A stretch of 8,149 nt of DNA from JBBTXJ01 sp964636345 (GTDB lineage Bacteria > Patescibacteriota > Patescibacteriia > Magasanikbacterales > JBBTXJ01): contig CAZWRL010000028.1 of assembly GCA_964636345.1 (NCBI GenBank), positions 1 to 8,149 on the forward strand, read 5' to 3'. The notes beneath the pieces were generated by a model. That model saw nothing but the letters and a program-made list of their open reading frames with translations, was not told the origin of the DNA and did not search any database. Both the position numbers and the translations under genes were made by a program. This document shows positions 5,548-8,149 of this stretch, in pieces; position 1 is the stretch's first letter; the number at the start of each line of letters is the position of its first letter.

Positions 5548-5925
5548 TTAGCCACCCTTTTCCAGTGTATCAATGATTTTCTGCACCAGGATTGCGCTAC
5601 CAAAAATGATTACCAAACCAACCGCCGCCCAGATGAAGGTTTCTTTCCCTTGCTTAATTTTATCAGTAGCGCCGCCGGAGGTCAACCACAAATATCCACC
5701 GTAGGCAAAAATGACAAGGGTAATGGATCCAATAATGCCCAGTCCGGTTTTTAGGATATTGCCCAACACGTGTTTGGTAATGATTTCCTCCGCGCTAACA
5801 CCGGGATCAGGATCTCTTCCCTTTGGATCCGTAAAAGGATTGGGGAGGATCACTTCCCCCGCGAGAACTGCTCCAGGGACGATCAGGCACATAACTATCG
5901 TGAGTGTCGCGGCAAAACGTTTCAT
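5548..5925 (-). CDS. VirB2/TrbC-like pilin-type protein
   Basis: 125 aa from ATG 5925. Signal peptide residues 1-22 (M-K-R-F, hydrophobic stretch, A-V-L-A before the cut). An exported Pro/Asp-rich part (P-N-P-F-T-D-P) follows. Helix 1 is about 57-77 (F-A-Y-G-G), then Y-L-W-L-T-S-G-G with D-K-I-K-Q-G-K-E, and helix 2 about 98-119. The N-P-F motif before a short helix and the Y-G-G-x-L-W-L-T-S-G-G core agree with the commonest form of these small pilins in Patescibacteria, as I remember them. ATG 5925 was chosen over the in-frame ATG at 5940 because it gives a standard signal peptide and sits one base after the TAA of the preceding gene (TAATATG). No Shine-Dalgarno sequence is seen, so coupled re-initiation is likely. 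Confidence 0.87.
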   Translation of the reverse strand: MKRFAATLTIVMCLIVPGAVLAGEVILPNPFTDPKGRDPDPGVSAEEIITKHVLGNILKTGLGIIGSITLVIFAYGGYLWLTSGGATDKIKQGKETFIWAAVGLVIIFGSAILVQKIIDTLEKGG

Positions 5926-5926
5926 A

Positions 5927-6592
5927 TTATGGTTGGACATTTTTGATGACAAAATCGGTAATCGCGTAGCTCCCAAAGATAACGGCAAGTCCAATGACAG
6001 CCCAGAGCATGGTGTCCTGCGCGCTTTCCACCATTTTTGCGTCACCGCGCGCCATCATCCATTTGGCGCCCGCGTAGAGAATAACGAGCAGCGCGACGAT
6101 GCCAATGATGCCGAGCCCGGACTTGATAATACGGCCGAGCGCGATTTCCGGTTCAGTGTTGATGGGATCCAGATCGCCAATGCCGGAGACGCCTGCCAAT
6201 ACTTTTGATTCATCTTCTTTGGGGGGCGAGGCATCCATTGTTTGACAGATGCCGGTGCGCACCTTACACATGCCCTGGTCACAGATGATCTCGCGGACAT
6301 CTTCTCCGCGTCCCGCAAGCACATCGGGCACTTCATCAGGGTTTACGCCGCCTTCGGCAAAAACATCTTGGCATTGGTCGTCGCGTTCACACGGTTGGTC
6401 TGGTAAGTCAACCAAGTCAACATTACAACGGTGTTCCGCCGGGCACTGATCATCAGCAATACACGGAACCGCTTGGGTCATGACCGGAACCGGTTTGGAA
6501 AAAAACATGAGCGCGAGGAGGCCATAGACCGCGAGGTATGCCGGTGTTTTGCTTTTACTCCCTGGCCGGTTCTTTGGTTGGTTGCAATACAT
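5927..6592 (-). CDS. VirB2/TrbC-like pilin-type protein with large cysteine-rich exported domain
   Basis: 221 aa, the largest of the six paralogs. A basic N-terminus and hydrophobic residues 18-32 form a signal peptide or anchor. Residues 41-150 form an exported insert with eight cysteines (44, 50, 56, 68, 74, 104, 109, 116), including two copies of P-C-x-x-D-D-Q-C (43-50 and 67-74). The pilin core follows: helix 1 about 158-174 (L-Y-A-G), K-W-M-M-A-R-G-D, and helix 2 about 196-216 (S-Y-A-I-T-D-F-V-I). The even cysteine count and spacing suggest disulfide-stabilised small modules like those in secreted adhesive proteins; the function is not known. ATG 6592 overlaps the preceding gene by 38 bases; the next ATG (6508) would remove the signal peptide. 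A tip or adhesive subunit is one possible role (inference). Confidence 0.82.
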   Translation of the reverse strand: MYCNQPKNRPGSKSKTPAYLAVYGLLALMFFSKPVPVMTQAVPCIADDQCPAEHRCNVDLVDLPDQPCERDDQCQDVFAEGGVNPDEVPDVLAGRGEDVREIICDQGMCKVRTGICQTMDASPPKEDESKVLAGVSGIGDLDPINTEPEIALGRIIKSGLGIIGIVALLVILYAGAKWMMARGDAKMVESAQDTMLWAVIGLAVIFGSYAITDFVIKNVQP

Positions 6593-6959
6593 ATTGATCG
6601 TACGTGCCTGTTGGATCCACCATCCGCAGAATAAATTTGACGGCGGTAAAGGCGCCAAAGATAATAATGAGGCCGATGGTGGCGGCGCGGAGCGCTTCTT
6701 TGCCTTTTTTTACGCGGTCAGAAACGCCCGCCGATGTGAGAATAAGGAAGCCGCCCCAGATAAAAAAAACAAGAGCAAGCGCGCCGCTGATTCCCAGAAT
6801 AAATCTGCCGTAATTCACCCCCACTTGGATCAGTTGTGATAGTTGCGCGCATCCGCCGGGTTGTTTTGCGCAATCAGGAAGAATGGCCGCATTCGCAACC
6901 TGTGGTGCCAAGAGGAGGAGGGCCGTGGAGAATAAAATGGCAAATTTTTTTCCGTTCAT
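6555..6959 (-). CDS. VirB2/TrbC-like pilin-type protein, first paralog of the array
   Basis: 134 aa. Signal peptide residues 1-24 (M-N-G-K-K, hydrophobic stretch, A-N-A before the cut). A short exported part has Cys30 and Cys37 (C-A-K-Q-P-G-G-C), which could form one disulfide. Helix 1 is about 51-70 (F-I-W-G-G), then I-L-T-S-A-G-V-S-D-R-V-K-K-G-K, helix 2 about 93-112, and a polar tail of about 20 residues. It is the most divergent paralog: the Trp of the W-M-T motif is replaced by Ile and the A-I-T motif is lost. ATG 6959 is ten bases after the stop of the solute-binding protein gene, with no Shine-Dalgarno sequence, so coupled translation is likely. Its own end overlaps the start of the next gene. 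Confidence 0.87.
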   Translation of the reverse strand: MNGKKFAILFSTALLLLAPQVANAAILPDCAKQPGGCAQLSQLIQVGVNYGRFILGISGALALVFFIWGGFLILTSAGVSDRVKKGKEALRAATIGLIIIFGAFTAVKFILRMVDPTGTYDQYVLQPTKEPARE

Positions 6960-6968
6960 GTGCGTTCG

Positions 6969-8149
6969 CTAGAGCGACTGGTTGATTTTAGATATCGCGC
7001 GTTCAATGGCGGTCGTAAAGATATCCTCGGTTTCCTCAAGCGCGCGGTTTTCATGGATAAAGTCAATCATATCAACCAGTGCGGTATCTGCCGCGGCAGG
7101 GTTTCTTCCGTGATACCAACTTTTTGCCGTGGTGACCTGCGACGCAAAGGGCGTGAGATCAGGATTTTGCAATTGTTTATCAATGGAGGCGCGGAGCGCG
7201 GTTGGTTTGCGAGCGCGTTCGGTATAATAATCCGCTTGTTGCGCCTGGGTAAGGAAATTGACAAAATCCCACGCTTCATTGGGGTGCGCGGTTTTTTTGC
7301 TAACGCTCTCTATCCAGTAGTTTGCCACATTTTCCGATTTTGCCGGGTTTAATTGTGGCATGGAGAGAATGCGATAATTGAGTTTTGGCGCGCGCGCTTT
7401 TAAGAGGGGAATATGGTATGCGTAGCCAAAGAAGAAGGCCGCTTTGCCGCGCGAGAACGCATCAAGTGATGATTCCATGGCGGTATTCCAGGTATAGCCC
7501 TGTTTTCCCGGGTTGCCAAAATCCGTGTAGAAACGCAGTGCCTCAAGCGCGGGTGAATCTTTTCCACGCACGCCTTCGGGAATCAGATTAAACGTCGCGC
7601 GGCCACGGGCATCTGACATGGTAGCGCCATTTTGCATAAGAAGCGCTGTCAGGATATCTCCCGCGCGATCAACATTTTTTCCAGTGCCAAAGGCGCCACC
7701 GGCTTGCACAATGCCGCCGTCGTTATCATAGCGTGTGGTGGCAACAACGGCCTCCTGCAGTTCTGTCCATGTGGTGGGCGCTTGAGGGATATTGGCTTGA
7801 TCCAGAAGATCCTGGTTATAGAAGAGAACCATGGTATCAAGCGCCATGGGCAGACCCCAGATTTGTGGCTTTCCGGCGCCATCGTTACGCACCACATCTG
7901 CTTTAACGGTTTGCACAAAGCGCTCATCAAGTTGGCGGATTGTTGGCGTGACAATGTTTTGGATTTCGATTACTTGCTCACTCCGCAATTTGCCGCCCTT
8001 GGTGTACACGCGGGCCACCGTAAGATTGGCGGGCATGGGTGCGAGCTTACTTTGGTATTTCCCGACCCACGTATTATGGATGGTGATTACGTCTGGGCCG
8101 CGGTCTTCTGCAAGCGCCTCAAGAAGTTTTTGTTCAAATTCTTCTGGTC
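6969..8149 (-). CDS. Extracellular solute-binding protein, family 1 type (5' partial)
   Basis: 392 residues are visible. The frame is open to the right edge (residues reading D-V-I-T-I-H-N-T-W precede the first in-frame ATG at 8036), so the start and any signal peptide lie outside the window. Family members of about 420-460 aa bind sugars or other solutes outside the membrane and deliver them to ABC permeases. Signs include P-D-V-I-T-I near the N-terminus, W-G-L-P-M-A-L-D-T-M-V-L-F-Y-N with D-L-L-D-Q-A-N-I-P and T-T-W-T-E-L. Also present are the F-S-R-G-K-A-A-F-F-F segment and the C-terminal A-W-D-F-V-N-F-L-T region. The substrate cannot be told. It is the first visible gene of the pilin operon; no permease or ATPase is in view, though one may lie upstream. 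Confidence 0.9.
   Translation of the reverse strand, partial: PEEFEQKLLEALAEDRGPDVITIHNTWVGKYQSKLAPMPANLTVARVYTKGGKLRSEQVIEIQNIVTPTIRQLDERFVQTVKADVVRNDGAGKPQIWGLPMALDTMVLFYNQDLLDQANIPQAPTTWTELQEAVVATTRYDNDGGIVQAGGAFGTGKNVDRAGDILTALLMQNGATMSDARGRATFNLIPEGVRGKDSPALEALRFYTDFGNPGKQGYTWNTAMESSLDAFSRGKAAFFFGYAYHIPLLKARAPKLNYRILSMPQLNPAKSENVANYWIESVSKKTAHPNEAWDFVNFLTQAQQADYYTERARKPTALRASIDKQLQNPDLTPFASQVTTAKSWYHGRNPAAADTALVDMIDFIHENRALEETEDIFTTAIERAISKINQSL

Noticed and set aside
5711..6208. Plus-strand readings opposite the pilin genes (for example 5711-6208 and 6549-6839)
   Set aside because: They lie antisense to genes with clear signal peptides and conserved cores, have no ribosome-binding site and resemble no protein family.
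4211..8149. CRISPR array or tandem DNA repeats
   Set aside because: The pilin paralogs are related at protein level only; no regularly spaced near-identical DNA repeats are visible anywhere in the window.

Overview
This looks like a piece of a scaffolded metagenome assembly. It has two runs of exactly 100 N (1328-1427 and 3572-3671) and an abrupt change of base composition near 2387. From about 2390 to the right end, the content points to a Candidate Phyla Radiation / Patescibacteria (Parcubacteria-like) bacterium. The reasons are moderate GC, very compact gene packing, tRNAs without encoded CCA, few Shine-Dalgarno sites, a probably leaderless recombinase mRNA, and a tandem array of small VirB2/TrbC-like two-helix pilin proteins of the kind I know from these genomes. 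The lineage is an inference from gene content; no marker gene is present.

Left part (1-2386): one very GC-rich reading frame, open at the left window edge, codes for an unrecognised protein with S1-like RNA-binding segments and a Lys/Gly-rich tail. It is interrupted by the first gap and closed by a strong intrinsic terminator. Its codon use is unlike everything to its right, so it is either foreign DNA (a high-GC bacterium or its phage) or a wrong assembly join.

Middle part (2401-4222, + strand): a XerC/XerD-type tyrosine recombinase, tRNA-Arg(UCU) overlapping the end of that gene, a sigma70-like promoter driving tRNA-His(GUG), the second gap, and the C-terminal half of a bifunctional phosphoglucose/phosphomannose isomerase.

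Right part (4219-8149, - strand): one apparent operon, read from right to left. It starts with an extracellular solute-binding protein (5' end outside the window) and continues with six paralogous two-helix pilin-like proteins. It ends at an intrinsic terminator embedded in the 3' end of the opposing isomerase gene. All six paralogs keep the same core: a hydrophobic helix, a short loop with a G-x-x-x-(K)-V-x-x-(A/G)-K type pattern, and a second hydrophobic helix. They differ in their exported ends, and two carry cysteine-rich segments. The plausible joint role is a cell-surface pilus or T4SS-like appendage with differentiated subunits, produced together with a surface binding protein. No ATPase, VirB4/VirB6 homologue or ABC permease is visible in the window.
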